This document shows, piece by piece, positions 50,715-60,401 of a stretch of 64,000 nt of DNA; within the stretch, counting starts at the first letter, position 1; each line of letters starts with the position of its first letter. The stretch comes from Methylobacterium gnaphalii (GTDB lineage Bacteria > Pseudomonadota > Alphaproteobacteria > Rhizobiales > Beijerinckiaceae): the NCBI RefSeq assembly GCF_007992215.1, contig NZ_BJZV01000022.1:1-64000 (forward strand). The letters run 5' to 3'. The notes beneath the pieces are model-generated. The model saw only the letters and a program-made list of their open reading frames with translations, was not told the origin of the DNA and did no database searches. The position numbers and the translations under genes are program-made.

Positions 50715-51304
50715 GACTGGACGGCTCTACCCCGGCAAACCAATGAGACGCGTGCGCTCCTCGGCGCCGCGATCATTCTCGCCGCTTTCGATGTCCTCGC
50801 CGAAGACGATCATCAGCATGGCTATGCGGGCCATGGAGCACGAGGCTTCAAAACATCCGCAACTAAGGCATTTCATGCGGCAGCCGCGCGTGCATCACGA
50901 CATGGCGAAGATCATGCTGGCGCGCTCAGGGATCGAGAATTCCAAAAATCAGCCACAGACGCTATCTGGACGCAAAACCGCGCAGATGATGGCGAGCTGA
51001 ATCAGCAAATGCGTTTCGGTTCGCTGAAGACTGCGTTGCAGCGGCGATTTATTGCAGCGCAGAGACTTTTTGCGCCTATCAATCTCTATTATTCTACTAA
51101 CACATTGAAAAATTACGCGATGCGCCGCAACAAAAAGAGCGCCGCATTATGTATCGGCCGAGATATTTAGATTTTGACTCGTCGCATTTCGATTTGCCTG
51201 CATCCTTATCATCCTCTCACGAGTTCAAAGCAGAGGACAACCTGTCGCATCCCTGAAGACGTCGGTCGTTTTTGGGGAAAGCCGAGTAACGGAGGAACGT
51301 AGAG
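50715..51304. other. Intergenic region with one weak ORF, promoter of the cytochrome c gene
   Basis: 590 bases. A 69-codon frame at 50791-51000 (MSSPKTIISMAMRAMEHEAS...) is possible but has no Shine-Dalgarno. From about 51090 the DNA becomes AT-rich (TATTATTCTACTAACACATT, GTATCGGCCGAGATATTTAG), likely the promoter region. GGAGGAACGTAGAG precedes the cytochrome start. No RNA element recognised. Confidence 0.4.
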
Positions 51305-51694
51305 ATGAGGGTCAAGACGTTTGGCGTGAGTCTCGCCTTGGGTATGGTGATTTCTGCTGGTGCTGCATTCGCGGAGGCGGGTCCTTACAGTCAGAAGCAG
51401 GCTGAGGACGGCAAGACCAAGTTCAACAATCACTGCGCCCAGTGCCACCGGCCGAACCTCGCAGGCGGCACGGGCCCCGCTCTCACCGGCGACGAGTTCA
51501 AGAAGAAGTGGGCAGGCAAGCCTGTGGCCGAGCTCCAGACTTACATCCACGAGAAGATGCCTCAGAATGCACCCGGATCACTAGGCGACGATCAACTCGA
51601 TCCGATCACGGCTTTCATTCTCTCGAAGAACGGCGTCCAGCCCGGGGACAAAGATCTCACCAAGGATTCGTCGAGCGCGCAGTTTCCGAAGTAG
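51305..51694 (+). CDS. Class I cytochrome c, periplasmic
   Basis: 129 aa with signal peptide MRVKTFGVSLALGMVISAGA, cleavage near AFA-EAG. The haem site is CAQCH (about 47-51) in KTKFNNHCAQCHRPNLAGGT, followed by GPALTGDEFKKKWAGKPVAE and the likely axial Met in YIHEKMPQNAPGSLGDDQ (about Met84). The family includes single-haem cytochromes linked to quinoprotein dehydrogenases and oxidases. No partner gene is adjacent, so its donor is unknown. Confidence 0.9.
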   Translation: MRVKTFGVSLALGMVISAGAAFAEAGPYSQKQAEDGKTKFNNHCAQCHRPNLAGGTGPALTGDEFKKKWAGKPVAELQTYIHEKMPQNAPGSLGDDQLDPITAFILSKNGVQPGDKDLTKDSSSAQFPK

Positions 51695-51778
51695 CTCAGA
51701 TACGACTTCCGCTTGATCGCTTTGGCCTCGACATAAGCCCTCCCCCGGACCGATGGAGTGGCACCTAAATCCGAGCAG

Positions 51779-51900
51779 GGGACCTAGCGAGACCACGCCG
51801 CGAAGTGTCGTGTGGCAGCGCCGTTCTTGTCGAGCTGCCGAAGCGGCCCTTCTCCTGCTAGGTCCCGGATGACGTTGCGCTTTGCCGCAAGCGTCCGGGA
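51779..51900. other. Structured intergenic element between cytochrome c and hflX
   Basis: A perfect 10-bp inverted repeat GGGACCTAGC (51779-51788) / GCTAGGTCCC (51857-51866) encloses two smaller hairpins (CCACGC/GTGTGG with one wobble pair, and GGCAGC/GCTGCC). A further stem TCCCGGA/TCCGGGA follows (51863-51900). It could be a small structured RNA, an RNA-end processing signal or a degenerate miniature element. Confidence 0.4.
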
Positions 51901-52007
51901 AGGGGCGCCACCAGCTCGACGAAATGACAGCAGGGGTTGAGGACGACCGCGAAACCGCGGTCGTCCAAGCGCAGCAGTCGAGGCAGGTCAGGGCATGGAC
52001 CCGCCGG

Positions 52008-53402
52008 CTACGATGTGGGTGTGCCGATCCGGCGGGCGCTCTCGAAGCGGTTGAGGAAGCGCGGTTCCTTTTCCGGCGCGATCCGGATGGCGAGACGCAT
52101 TGCGCCTCCTTCCTCCGACCGGCGGTCGAGAACCTCGGCATTCTCGTAAAGCCAGTTCAACGCGGCGCCCTCCTCCGGCCCGAGTTCCACCGCGAAGGTC
52201 GAGCGGGCCTTGGCGACACGTGCCTCGATGCTGGCGGCGAGCGCGTCGAGCCCCTCCCCCGTCAGGGCCGAGACGAGGACCGGCTTGGCGCCGCCATTCT
52301 GCTTGCCGAGATTGGCAAGCCGTGTGCGTTCGCCCTCATGAAGCAAGTCCGCCTTGTTCCAGACCTCGATGATCCGGTCGGCATTCGCCTCGATGCCGAG
52401 TTCGCGCAGCACCTCGTCGACATCCTCACGCTGGGCTTCGGTATCGCCATGCGAGACGTCGCGCACGTGCAGCAGGATGTCGGCCTCGATCACGTCTTCC
52501 AGCGTGGCGCGGAAGGCCGCGATCAGAGAGGTCGGCAGGTCGGAGATGAAGCCTACCGTATCCGACAGGATCACCGTCTCGCCATGGGGCAATCGAGTAG
52601 CGCGAGCGGTAGGGTCGAGAGTGGCGAAGAGCATGTCCTGCGCCTTCACCTCGGCCTTGGTGAGTGCGTTGAACAGCGTCGACTTTCCGGCATTCGTGTA
52701 ACCGACAAGAGCGACGATGGGGTATGGCACCCGCGCCCGGCTCTTGCGGTGCAGACCGCGCGTGCGCGTCACCGAATCGAGATCGCGCTCAATCTTGGTC
52801 ATGCGCTCCTGAATCTGACGGCGGTCTGCCTCGATCTGGGTCTCGCCGGGGCCGCCGAGGAAGCCGAAGCCACCACGCTGGCGCTCCAGGTGGGTCCAGG
52901 AGCGGACGAGCCGGCTCTTCTGGTAGGCGAGATGCGCGTGCTCCACCTGCAACGTGCCCTCGCGGGTCGAGGCGCGCCGGCCGAAGATTTCCAGGATCAG
53001 GCCGGTGCGGTCGATGACCTTGGCGCCCCAAGCCTTCTCCAAGTTGCGCTGCTGCACCGGCGACAGGGCGCAATCGGCCACCACCAGACCGATGTCTTCC
53101 GCCGCGATCAGCCCGGCGATCTCCTCCACGCGGCCCTTGCCGAGATAGGTCGAGGGCCGGATGCGCTGGATCTGCACGCTGATCGCCTGCGTGACGTCGA
53201 GCTCGATTGCTGCCGCCAGTCCTACTGCCTCGTCGAGGCGCGCCTCGATTGAACGTGGGGTTTCGTCGTTACGCGCTGAGCGTTCGGCGGCGCGAGTAAG
53301 ATAGGGGCCGACGACGAGTGTGCGTGTCGCCGCCGCGATGTCGCTCTCGGGCGCAGCCTGACGCCGCAGCCGTTCTTCGCCGGGAGTCAGCGGTTCAGTC
53401 AT
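52008..53402 (-). CDS. hflX: Ribosome-splitting GTPase HflX
   Basis: 464 aa. The N-terminal HflX domain (about 60-215) includes [20 protein letters not shown] and [15 protein letters not shown]. The G domain has G1 [15 protein letters not shown] (about 231-245), G3 [10 protein letters not shown] (about 280) and G4 NKADLL (about 350). HflX rescues stalled ribosomes by splitting subunits under stress. It follows hfq as in most alphaproteobacteria; the ATG at 53402 is 94 bases after the hfq stop. Confidence 0.95.
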   Translation of the reverse strand: MTEPLTPGEERLRRQAAPESDIAAATRTLVVGPYLTRAAERSARNDETPRSIEARLDEAVGLAAAIELDVTQAISVQIQRIRPSTYLGKGRVEEIAGLIAAEDIGLVVADCALSPVQQRNLEKAWGAKVIDRTGLILEIFGRRASTREGTLQVEHAHLAYQKSRLVRSWTHLERQRGGFGFLGGPGETQIEADRRQIQERMTKIERDLDSVTRTRGLHRKSRARVPYPIVALVGYTNAGKSTLFNALTKAEVKAQDMLFATLDPTARATRLPHGETVILSDTVGFISDLPTSLIAAFRATLEDVIEADILLHVRDVSHGDTEAQREDVDEVLRELGIEANADRIIEVWNKADLLHEGERTRLANLGKQNGGAKPVLVSALTGEGLDALAASIEARVAKARSTFAVELGPEEGAALNWLYENAEVLDRRSEEGGAMRLAIRIAPEKEPRFLNRFESARRIGTPTS

Positions 53403-53496
53403 GAAGTCCTCTTGGCATCACGATGACATATCGTGATGCCGCGGCCATTTCGAAGGGGTGCGGCTTCGCAACCTCGCCGAGTGCGACAACGGCGCT

Positions 53497-53751
53497 TCAA
53501 GCTTTCTCAGGAGCCGTCTCGTCCGGCTCGAACAACTGGACCGGATGCCCGGGCATGATAGTCGAGATCGCATGCTTGTAGACGAGCTGCGAATGCCCAT
53601 CCCGGCGCAGAAGCACACAGAAGTTGTCGAACCAGGTCACGACGCCCTGAAGCTTGACGCCATTGACCAGAAAGATCGTCAGCGGAATCTTGTTCTTGCG
53701 GACGTGATTGAGAAACGTGTCCTGAAGATTTTGTGCGCGTTCGCCCGCCAT
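53497..53751 (-). CDS. hfq: RNA chaperone Hfq
   Basis: 84 aa. Sm1 [20 protein letters not shown] and [20 protein letters not shown], Sm2 [20 protein letters not shown] with the YKHAIST signature. The C-terminal tail is short and acidic, as in alphaproteobacteria. It forms hexamers that pair sRNAs with mRNAs. The start has AAGGAC upstream. It is between ntrX and hflX on the same strand. Confidence 0.97.
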   Translation of the reverse strand: MAGERAQNLQDTFLNHVRKNKIPLTIFLVNGVKLQGVVTWFDNFCVLLRRDGHSQLVYKHAISTIMPGHPVQLFEPDETAPEKA

Positions 53752-53776
53752 TTTTCTTGTCCTTGTTGAGCTTATG

Positions 53777-53801
53777 CCCGCGACGCAGCGCGGGTTTTTT
53801 T
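53777..53801 (+). terminator. Terminator-shaped hairpin in the hfq leader, facing away from hfq
   Basis: CCCGCG, 6-base loop, CGCGGG and T7 read as a perfect intrinsic terminator on the plus strand. All flanking genes are on the minus strand, where the structure lies 26 bases upstream of hfq and lacks a U-tract. It could end an antisense RNA from within hfq/hflX, or be a 5'-leader stem. Confidence 0.6.
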
Positions 53802-53963
53802 GATTGGCAACGCGAGTCGAGGCGCTCGAGCCCGAGATCCGAGCCTCACATCCCGGATCTGCCCATTACACGGCGAAGCCTTTTCCGACGCAAGGGGTTT
53901 GCGTCGTTCGAGCCCGTTTCCCAGACCGGTCCACAGGGTCGTGGGTTCATCAGCAGTAGCTCG

Positions 53964-55334
53964 CTACGGGCCGATTCCGAGGGACTTCAGCTTCCGGTGA
54001 AGCGCGGATCGCTCCATCCCGATGAATTCGGCCGTGCGGGAGATGTTTCCGGAGAACCGCGCGATCTGGGCGATGAGATACTCGCGCTCGAAGATCTCGC
54101 GCGCCTCGCGCAGGGCGAGGCTCATCAGCTTCTCGCCGCCGGCTCCGGTCGGCGTGGTCGGAACGAGCGCCCCGACTTCAGTCGGCAGCATCTCCGAGGT
54201 GACCTCCTGCTCCGGGTCGGTCTGGGTCAGGATCATCAGGCGTTCGACGTTGTTGCGCAACTGACGAACGTTGCCCGGCCAATCATGCGACTGCAGCACC
54301 GCCATCGCGTCCTCGGCGATGCGTCGGCGCGGCAGGCCGGTGGCAGCCGAGATCTGATCCATGAAGAAGCTGATCAGCTCGGGGACGTCCTCGCGACGTT
54401 CTGCGAGAGACGGCACCCGGATCGGCACGACTGAGAGGCGGTGAAACAGATCCTCCCGGAATCGGCCGCCGGCGATCTCCTCGGCTAGATCGCGTGAGGA
54501 GGACGAGATGATGCGCACGTCGACATGAACGCGCGTCGTCCCGCCGACGCGCTGGAAGTTCTGATCGACGAGGACGCGCAGGATCCGGCTCTGCGTCTCC
54601 TTCGGCATGTCGGCAACTTCGTCGATGTAGAGGGAGCCACCATGGGCCTCCTCCAGCGCACCGACGCGGCGGGTACGGCCTTCGCCGGCCTCGACGCCGA
54701 ACAGTTCGGCCTCCATCGTCTCGGGCGTGATGGTCGCAGCGTTGATGACCACGAAGGGGCCGCTGGCCCGCGCCGAGGAGGCGTGCAGGGTGCGCGCGGC
54801 GAGTTCCTTGCCGGAACCGGGCGCGCCCGAGATCATCACGCGGGCATTTGTCGGTGCGACCCGTTCCACCGTCTGGCGAAGCTGATTCACTGCAACCGAA
54901 CCGCCGACGATGCGGCTGGTCTGTCCGCCGCGGGTCTTGAGGTCTCGCACTTCGCGGCGCAGCCGCGAGGTTTCGAGCGCGCGCTCGGCCACGAGGATCA
55001 GGCGGTCGGCCTTAAACGGCTTCTCGATGAAGTCGTAGGCGCCGGATTTGATAGCAGCGACGGCGGTCTCGATATTGCCGTGGCCTGAGATCATCACCAC
55101 CGGCAGGTCGGGATGCCCGGCCTTGATCAGGTCGAGCACCTGCAGGCCGTCGAGGCGCGAGCCCTGTAGCCAGATGTCGAGAAAGACGAGGTGTGGCCGC
55201 CGGCTCTCGATCGAAGCCAGCGCCTCGTCGGAGCCGCTCGCCGTGCGGGTGCGGTGGCCCTCGTCGTCAAGGATGCCCGAGACGAGGTCGCGAATGTCGG
55301 CCTCATCGTCGACGATCAGGATATCGGCGCTCAT
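53964..55334 (-). CDS. ntrX: NtrX response regulator (AAA+, without GAFTGA)
   Basis: 456 aa. The receiver domain has DDEADIRD (about 8-15) and the phospho-acceptor Asp in HLVFLDIWLQG (about 53). The AAA+ part has Walker A SGAPGSGKELAA and Walker B LYIDEVADMP, but between them the sigma54-contact loop reads VEAGEGRTRRVGALEEA rather than containing GAFTGA. The C-terminal Fis-type HTH (NISRTAEFIGMERSALHRKL) is present. NtrX acts on nitrogen, redox and envelope genes and, lacking the loop, is not expected to activate sigma54. The start overlaps the ntrY stop. Confidence 0.95.
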   Translation of the reverse strand: MSADILIVDDEADIRDLVSGILDDEGHRTRTASGSDEALASIESRRPHLVFLDIWLQGSRLDGLQVLDLIKAGHPDLPVVMISGHGNIETAVAAIKSGAYDFIEKPFKADRLILVAERALETSRLRREVRDLKTRGGQTSRIVGGSVAVNQLRQTVERVAPTNARVMISGAPGSGKELAARTLHASSARASGPFVVINAATITPETMEAELFGVEAGEGRTRRVGALEEAHGGSLYIDEVADMPKETQSRILRVLVDQNFQRVGGTTRVHVDVRIISSSSRDLAEEIAGGRFREDLFHRLSVVPIRVPSLAERREDVPELISFFMDQISAATGLPRRRIAEDAMAVLQSHDWPGNVRQLRNNVERLMILTQTDPEQEVTSEMLPTEVGALVPTTPTGAGGEKLMSLALREAREIFEREYLIAQIARFSGNISRTAEFIGMERSALHRKLKSLGIGP

Positions 55335-57679
55335 GACTGCATCTCCGCGACGCGGGGCGCGCTCATATCGGCGCCCTCCCTGCCAGTGTTCTTGTGGGGT
55401 GCCCGCTCGGCTGGGGTTGCCGCATCGGCCGCCGCTTCACGCGAGACATCGCGCGGCACCTTCATGCGAACCTGCCCCCCTCGTCCGTTGGGATTGTCGT
55501 TCAGCTCGATACCGCCGCCATGCTCTTCGAGCACCTTGCTGACGATGGCCAGGCCGAGACCCGTTCCCCCCTCGCGGGTCGTCATATAGGGCTCGAGCAG
55601 GCGCTGGCGTCCCTCTGCGGGAAAGCCTTTTCCGTTGTCGGTGACTTCCATCACCGCGAAGTCCTGTTCCACCAGGAGCCGCAGGGAGACACGGCCCCGG
55701 CCGCCATCCGCGAGCAGCACCTCCTCCGGCACCGCCTGGACTGCCTCGACAGCATTCTTGAGGATGTTGGTGAGGGCCTGACTCAGGAGACGGATGTCGA
55801 AGGCCGCTTCGATCCGCTCGTCCTCCCCAGCGCCGGCCACCTCGAAGGGGAAGTCGAAATCGGGATGCGCGACGCGCATCATGAACAGGTTTTGCTTCGC
55901 GATCTCGGTGAGATCCTGGCGTGCGATGGTCGGCTTCGGCATGCGCGCGAAGGACGAGAACTCGTCGACCATGCGCTTGATCTCGTCGACCTGGCGCACG
56001 ATCGTCGCCGTGCACTGGTCGAAGATTTCCTTGTCCTCGACGATCACCTTTCCGTACTTGCGCCGGATGCGCTCGGCCGAGAGCTGGATCGGCGTGAGCG
56101 GGTTCTTGATCTCGTGCGCGATGCGCCGCGCCACGTCCGCCCAGGCCGAGGTGCGCTGGGCCGTGACGAGATCGGTGATGTCGTCGAGCGTCACGACATA
56201 GCCGCGCGAGCCGCCCTGGGCCTGCTCGCTCGTCACCCGAACGGCGATCGTGCGCTCACGCCCATTCCGCTGGAGCTGGATCTGCTGCTGCAGCGCGCGC
56301 TGGCGCCCTTCGCGGCCGCCCTCTTCCGGCAGGAGCGAGGCGAGTTCGGGCACGGCCTGTGCGAGCGGAACACCGACGAGCTCACCGGAGGACAGGCCGA
56401 GGGTGCGTTCCACGGACGGGTTAGCGATGGTGATGACCCCGGCCGCATCGACGCCGATCACGCCCGGCGAGACGCCCGACAACACGGCCTCGGTGAAACG
56501 GCGGCGGCGGTCGATCAGCTCGCTCGCAGCCGTCAGCCCGTCATGCTGACGGCGCAGCTCCTGCGTCATCTTGTTGAAGCTCTCGCCGAGATGGCCGAGA
56601 TCCCCATCGTCCCGCCGCGCTGGCACCTGCGCGTAGTAGTTGCCAGAGGCAACCTGATCGGCCGCGTTGATCAGCCGGCGGATCGGCTCGACGAAGCGAT
56701 TGGCGAAGTTCAGGCCGAACCACACCGCCGAGAGCAGCGTGATCAGGGCAATCAGTAGGAAGACCGAGGCGAAGGCGATCTGGATCGAACGCTTCAGGGA
56801 ATCGTAGGTCAGGTACTCCGCCGCCGCCGCCCGCGAGACGCCGGGGAAGTCGATGGCGAGCTGGCTGACCTCCCGCTGGATCAGCAGCACCGCATTGTCG
56901 TAGGCCGGCATGCGCTGCAGAGCTGCGAAGACGCGACCTTCATTCGGCAAAAGGCAGATCGGCTCGCCCGATTTCGTGGCGTCCTCGAAGGCTGCCGCCG
57001 ATGGCAGGCGCGTCTGCTTGAGGATGTCGATCTGCGCGCGCGCGACAACCTCGTTCGGACCGCGCATGATCTTCGCGATCGGTAGACCAAGCGCCTGGGC
57101 GCGCGTCGTCATGAAGCCTTCAAACCAGTCGCGGTTCACGTCGAATTGTGGACGCGCCCGAGTCAGGTCGTCGCTGAGAATGCGAATCTCGCGGGCCAGC
57201 GACTGGCACTGATTCTCTTGGTAGGCATCGGCCACCTCCACGGACTTCAGCACCACGTCGCGCACACGGTCGGTGAAGCCGAGGGACAGGCCACGATCGA
57301 TCGTCACCGAGGCAACGATGGCGAGCAGAATGGTGGGAAGGATCGCGATCAGGCTGAACAGGCCGACGATCCGCGAGTGCAGCCGCGCCACCGCCGCATG
57401 AGCCTTGCGGGCATGCAGGAAGACCCGCGCCTCCCAGACGATCACCACGACGAGGCCGAGGACGAGCGCGACGTTGACGGCAAGCAGCGTCACGCCGGTG
57501 GTCGGCGTCGGCGTGACCTTGATCAGGCCAGCCAGCAAAAGGAAGGTCACGCTCGCCGAGATGAGAGCCGTGGCGACGACAGCCGCACCGATCCAACCGG
57601 GGCCCCGAGGGGTCCGTCCGGGCCGTCCGGTCTCCCCCTCGGGGGCAGCCCCTCTCCTGAACCAACGCATCAGCGGCAT
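55331..57679 (-). CDS. ntrY: NtrY membrane sensor histidine kinase
   Basis: 782 aa using ATG 57679 (MPLMRWFRRGAAPEG); upstream in-frame starts have poor codons. Two N-terminal helices (ALISASVTFLLLAGLI, LLAVNVALVLGLVVVIVW), a third, then a periplasmic domain and SVFLLIALITLLSAVWFGLN. HAMP, PAS (about 400-510), the H-box [20 protein letters not shown], and N/G boxes (NILKNAVEAV, GKGFP, GTGLGLAI). It phosphorylates NtrX and links to nitrogen and oxygen status. It is followed by ntrX with a 4-base overlap. Confidence 0.94.
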   Translation of the reverse strand: MPLMRWFRRGAAPEGETGRPGRTPRGPGWIGAAVVATALISASVTFLLLAGLIKVTPTPTTGVTLLAVNVALVLGLVVVIVWEARVFLHARKAHAAVARLHSRIVGLFSLIAILPTILLAIVASVTIDRGLSLGFTDRVRDVVLKSVEVADAYQENQCQSLAREIRILSDDLTRARPQFDVNRDWFEGFMTTRAQALGLPIAKIMRGPNEVVARAQIDILKQTRLPSAAAFEDATKSGEPICLLPNEGRVFAALQRMPAYDNAVLLIQREVSQLAIDFPGVSRAAAAEYLTYDSLKRSIQIAFASVFLLIALITLLSAVWFGLNFANRFVEPIRRLINAADQVASGNYYAQVPARRDDGDLGHLGESFNKMTQELRRQHDGLTAASELIDRRRRFTEAVLSGVSPGVIGVDAAGVITIANPSVERTLGLSSGELVGVPLAQAVPELASLLPEEGGREGRQRALQQQIQLQRNGRERTIAVRVTSEQAQGGSRGYVVTLDDITDLVTAQRTSAWADVARRIAHEIKNPLTPIQLSAERIRRKYGKVIVEDKEIFDQCTATIVRQVDEIKRMVDEFSSFARMPKPTIARQDLTEIAKQNLFMMRVAHPDFDFPFEVAGAGEDERIEAAFDIRLLSQALTNILKNAVEAVQAVPEEVLLADGGRGRVSLRLLVEQDFAVMEVTDNGKGFPAEGRQRLLEPYMTTREGGTGLGLAIVSKVLEEHGGGIELNDNPNGRGGQVRMKVPRDVSREAAADAATPAERAPHKNTGREGADMSAPRVAEMQS

Positions 57680-57782
57680 GGCTGATGCAGGACCATCACA
57701 GTGTGGCGAAATTAATACGAATCGGGCAAACGGCCGCCCCAATGATGATGCGGCCGCCGCAAACTGGATCGCGCCGCCAAGA

Positions 57783-59240
57783 TTACCGCGATGTGCGGAA
57801 CACTTGCAGGTCGAGGTCGCGCACCTTCTTACGCAAGGTGTTGCGGTTCACGCCCAAGAGTTCCGCGGCACGGATCTGATTGCCACGGGTGGCCGCGAGC
57901 GCTGCACCGATCAGCGGCCCTTCGATCTCGCGAAGGATGCGGTGATACAGGCCCGGGGGAGGCAAGGTGTCCTTGTAGCCCGAGAAGTAATCGGAGAGGT
58001 GCCGCTCGACGGCACCGGACAGCGTCTCGTTCTCGGCCGCCTTACGGCCGTTGGTGCCAGCCGCCTGCGGCTGCATCAGCGGCAGGGTATCGAGCTCTGC
58101 CTCGATGACCGGGCCGGTGATGGTCTCCTGAGGGTAGAGCGCGGCGAGCCGGCGGACGAGGTTTTCCAGTTCGCGCACGTTGCCGGGCCAGCGGTAGCGC
58201 TTGAGCCGCTCCATCGCGTCGCCGTCCAGCGTCTTGCGAGTGAGGCCCTCGCGCTCAACCAGCACGAAGAAGTGGCGGATGAGGTCCGGCACGTCCTCGG
58301 CCCGCTCGCGCAGGGCCGGTAGCCGCAATGGGACGACGTTGAGGCGGAAGAACAGGTCTTCGCGAAAGATTCCCTGCTGGATTGAGACGCGTAGGTCCTT
58401 GTTTGTGGCGGCGATGATGCGGACGTTGGTCTTGATCGGCACGCGGCCGCCGACGGTGGTGTACTCTCCCTGTTGCAGCACCCGCAGGAGACGGGTCTGC
58501 GCCTCCATTGGCATGTCGCCGATCTCGTCGAGGAAGAGCGTGCCGCCCTCGGCCTGCTCGAACCGACCGGCCGAGCGGGTCAGGGCGCCGGTGAAAGCAC
58601 CCTTCTCATGGCCGAACAACTCTGACTCGATCAGGTCGCGCGGGATCGCTGCCATGTTGACTGGAACGAACGGCCCAGCCCGACGGCGGCCGTAATCGTG
58701 CAGCGCACGCGCCACCAGCTCCTTGCCGGTGCCGGATTCGCCGGTGATCATCACAGTGAGGTCGGTCGGCATCAGCCGGGCGAGCGCGCGGTAGATCTCC
58801 TGCATCGCGGGCGAGCGCCCAACGAGCGGAATGTCGTCGTTCTCGGGTGCGACTCCGGCAGCCGGCGCGCCGCGTGGGCGTGACAGCGCCCGACCGACAA
58901 TCGCCGTTAACTCCTTCAGGTCGAAGGGCTTAGGCAGGTACTCGTAGGCGCCGCGCTCCGAGGCGCGGATGGCCGTCATGAACGTGTTCTGCGCGCTCAT
59001 CACGATGATCGGCAGCTCGGGCCGCACGCGTTTGATGCGCGGCAGCAGGTCGAACACGTTCTCGTCCGGCATCATCACGTCGGTGATGACGAGGTCACCC
59101 TCACCTTGCGCCACCCAGCGCCAGAGCGTGGCACAATTGCCCGTGGAGCGGACCTCGTAGCCCGCCCGGGACAGCGCCTGGTTGAGCACGGTGCGGATCG
59201 CTGCGTCGTCGTCCGCGACGATGATGTTGCCGTTCGGCAT
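57783..59240 (-). CDS. ntrC: NtrC nitrogen regulator (sigma54 activator)
   Basis: 485 aa. Receiver [14 protein letters not shown] with the Asp in [11 protein letters not shown] (about 54). AAA+ domain: Walker [21 protein letters not shown] in [14 protein letters not shown] (sigma54 contact present), Walker [13 protein letters not shown]-terminal Fis [23 protein letters not shown]. It activates nitrogen-assimilation promoters with RpoN. It begins 23 bases after ntrB and is separated from ntrY by about 100 bases. Confidence 0.97.
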   Translation of the reverse strand: MPNGNIIVADDDAAIRTVLNQALSRAGYEVRSTGNCATLWRWVAQGEGDLVITDVMMPDENVFDLLPRIKRVRPELPIIVMSAQNTFMTAIRASERGAYEYLPKPFDLKELTAIVGRALSRPRGAPAAGVAPENDDIPLVGRSPAMQEIYRALARLMPTDLTVMITGESGTGKELVARALHDYGRRRAGPFVPVNMAAIPRDLIESELFGHEKGAFTGALTRSAGRFEQAEGGTLFLDEIGDMPMEAQTRLLRVLQQGEYTTVGGRVPIKTNVRIIAATNKDLRVSIQQGIFREDLFFRLNVVPLRLPALRERAEDVPDLIRHFFVLVEREGLTRKTLDGDAMERLKRYRWPGNVRELENLVRRLAALYPQETITGPVIEAELDTLPLMQPQAAGTNGRKAAENETLSGAVERHLSDYFSGYKDTLPPPGLYHRILREIEGPLIGAALAATRGNQIRAAELLGVNRNTLRKKVRDLDLQVFRTSR

Positions 59241-59263
59241 TTCTGTTTACTCGGGCTCCGAAC

Positions 59264-60397
59264 TCACGGCTCCGCGGCCGAGGCCCGCCCGTCTCGGGCG
59301 CTGGACATCGGCAGCAGGATGCGGAAGGCAGTGCGACGGGGAATGGGATCGCATTCGACGATGCCCCCATGGTCGCCGACGATCTTGGCGACCAATGCAA
59401 GACCCAGGCCTGAACCCTGCGCCTTCGTCGTCACGAAGGGGTCGAAAAGGTCCGGAAGCAATTCGGCCGAGATGCCCGGGCCGTTGTCGCGCACGGCAAC
59501 CTCGATCGGCAGGCTGACCCGCTCGCGCGATCCCGGCACCTGCAGGCGCAGGCCGGTGCGGTAGGCCGTGGACAGGGTGATCTCGCCCTCGACGGTATCG
59601 GCGCCGATCGCTTCGGCAGCGTTCTTCACTAGGTTGAGGATCACCTGGACGAGTTGATCTCGGTTCGCGAGCACCGGCGGCAGCGACGGATCATAATTCT
59701 CCACGAAACGAATGTGCCGCGCGAAGCCTGACTGGGCCGAGCGCTTCACCTGATCGAGCACGCCGTGGACGTTGACCGGTCCGCGCTCGACGGGACGTTC
59801 GTCGCCGAACAGCTCCATGCGCTCGACGATGCGCACGATCCGGTCGGATTCGTCGCAAATCAGTTGGGTAAGGACGCGATCCTCCTCGACGCCCGACTGC
59901 TCGAGGAGTTGTGCGGCGCCGCGGATGCCGGCGAGCGGGTTCTTGATCTCGTGCGCGAGCATCGCGCCCAAGGCCACCATGGAACGGGCCGCGCCGCGAT
60001 GCGTCAGCTGCCGGTTCATCTTGTCGGCGATGGTGCGCTCCTGCAGCATCAGCACGACGTTGTCTCCGTCGTCACCGAGATGCGTGGCGAAAACATCGAC
60101 GCTGCGCTCGTGGCCGGTGCGGGGCTGGATCAGCTCGACCCGGTACTCGCTGACGCTGGAACGGCGATTCCGGACCTCGGCGACGAGGGCGATGATCGGC
60201 GAGGCGAAGGGAAAGATGTCACCGAGCCGGCCACGCTTCATCAGGCGCAGCGAGGCGTCGAAGAACGTCTCCGCCGCGTGGTTGGCGTGCAGGATACGCT
60301 CGTCCGTCCCGATCGTGAGGACCGGTAGCGGCAGGGCGTTGATGATCGCCTCCGAGGTGAGGCTGCCGATGGGGAAGACACCGTTCTCGCCTGCCAT
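59264..60397 (-). CDS. ntrB: NtrB nitrogen sensor histidine kinase
   Basis: 377 aa from ATG 60397 ([20 protein letters not shown]). A PAS domain spans about 15-125, the H-box is [20 protein letters not shown] (about 145-164), N-box [11 protein letters not shown], and G-boxes RDNGPGIS and [13 protein letters not shown]. It is a soluble kinase controlled by PII, and phosphorylates NtrC under nitrogen limitation. It starts 4 bases after dusB stop, so the dusB-ntrBC operon is intact. Confidence 0.95.
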   Translation of the reverse strand: MAGENGVFPIGSLTSEAIINALPLPVLTIGTDERILHANHAAETFFDASLRLMKRGRLGDIFPFASPIIALVAEVRNRRSSVSEYRVELIQPRTGHERSVDVFATHLGDDGDNVVLMLQERTIADKMNRQLTHRGAARSMVALGAMLAHEIKNPLAGIRGAAQLLEQSGVEEDRVLTQLICDESDRIVRIVERMELFGDERPVERGPVNVHGVLDQVKRSAQSGFARHIRFVENYDPSLPPVLANRDQLVQVILNLVKNAAEAIGADTVEGEITLSTAYRTGLRLQVPGSRERVSLPIEVAVRDNGPGISAELLPDLFDPFVTTKAQGSGLGLALVAKIVGDHGGIVECDPIPRRTAFRILLPMSSARDGRASAAEP

Positions 60398-60401
60398 CGC
60401 C

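Noticed and set aside
50791..51000. 69-codon ORF after the second RND pump
   Set aside because: No Shine-Dalgarno and no family; kept only as a remark in the intergenic entry.
55394..56758. Plus-strand 454-aa ORF inside ntrY
   Set aside because: Shadow of the kinase gene with His/Arg/Asp-rich composition and no motifs.
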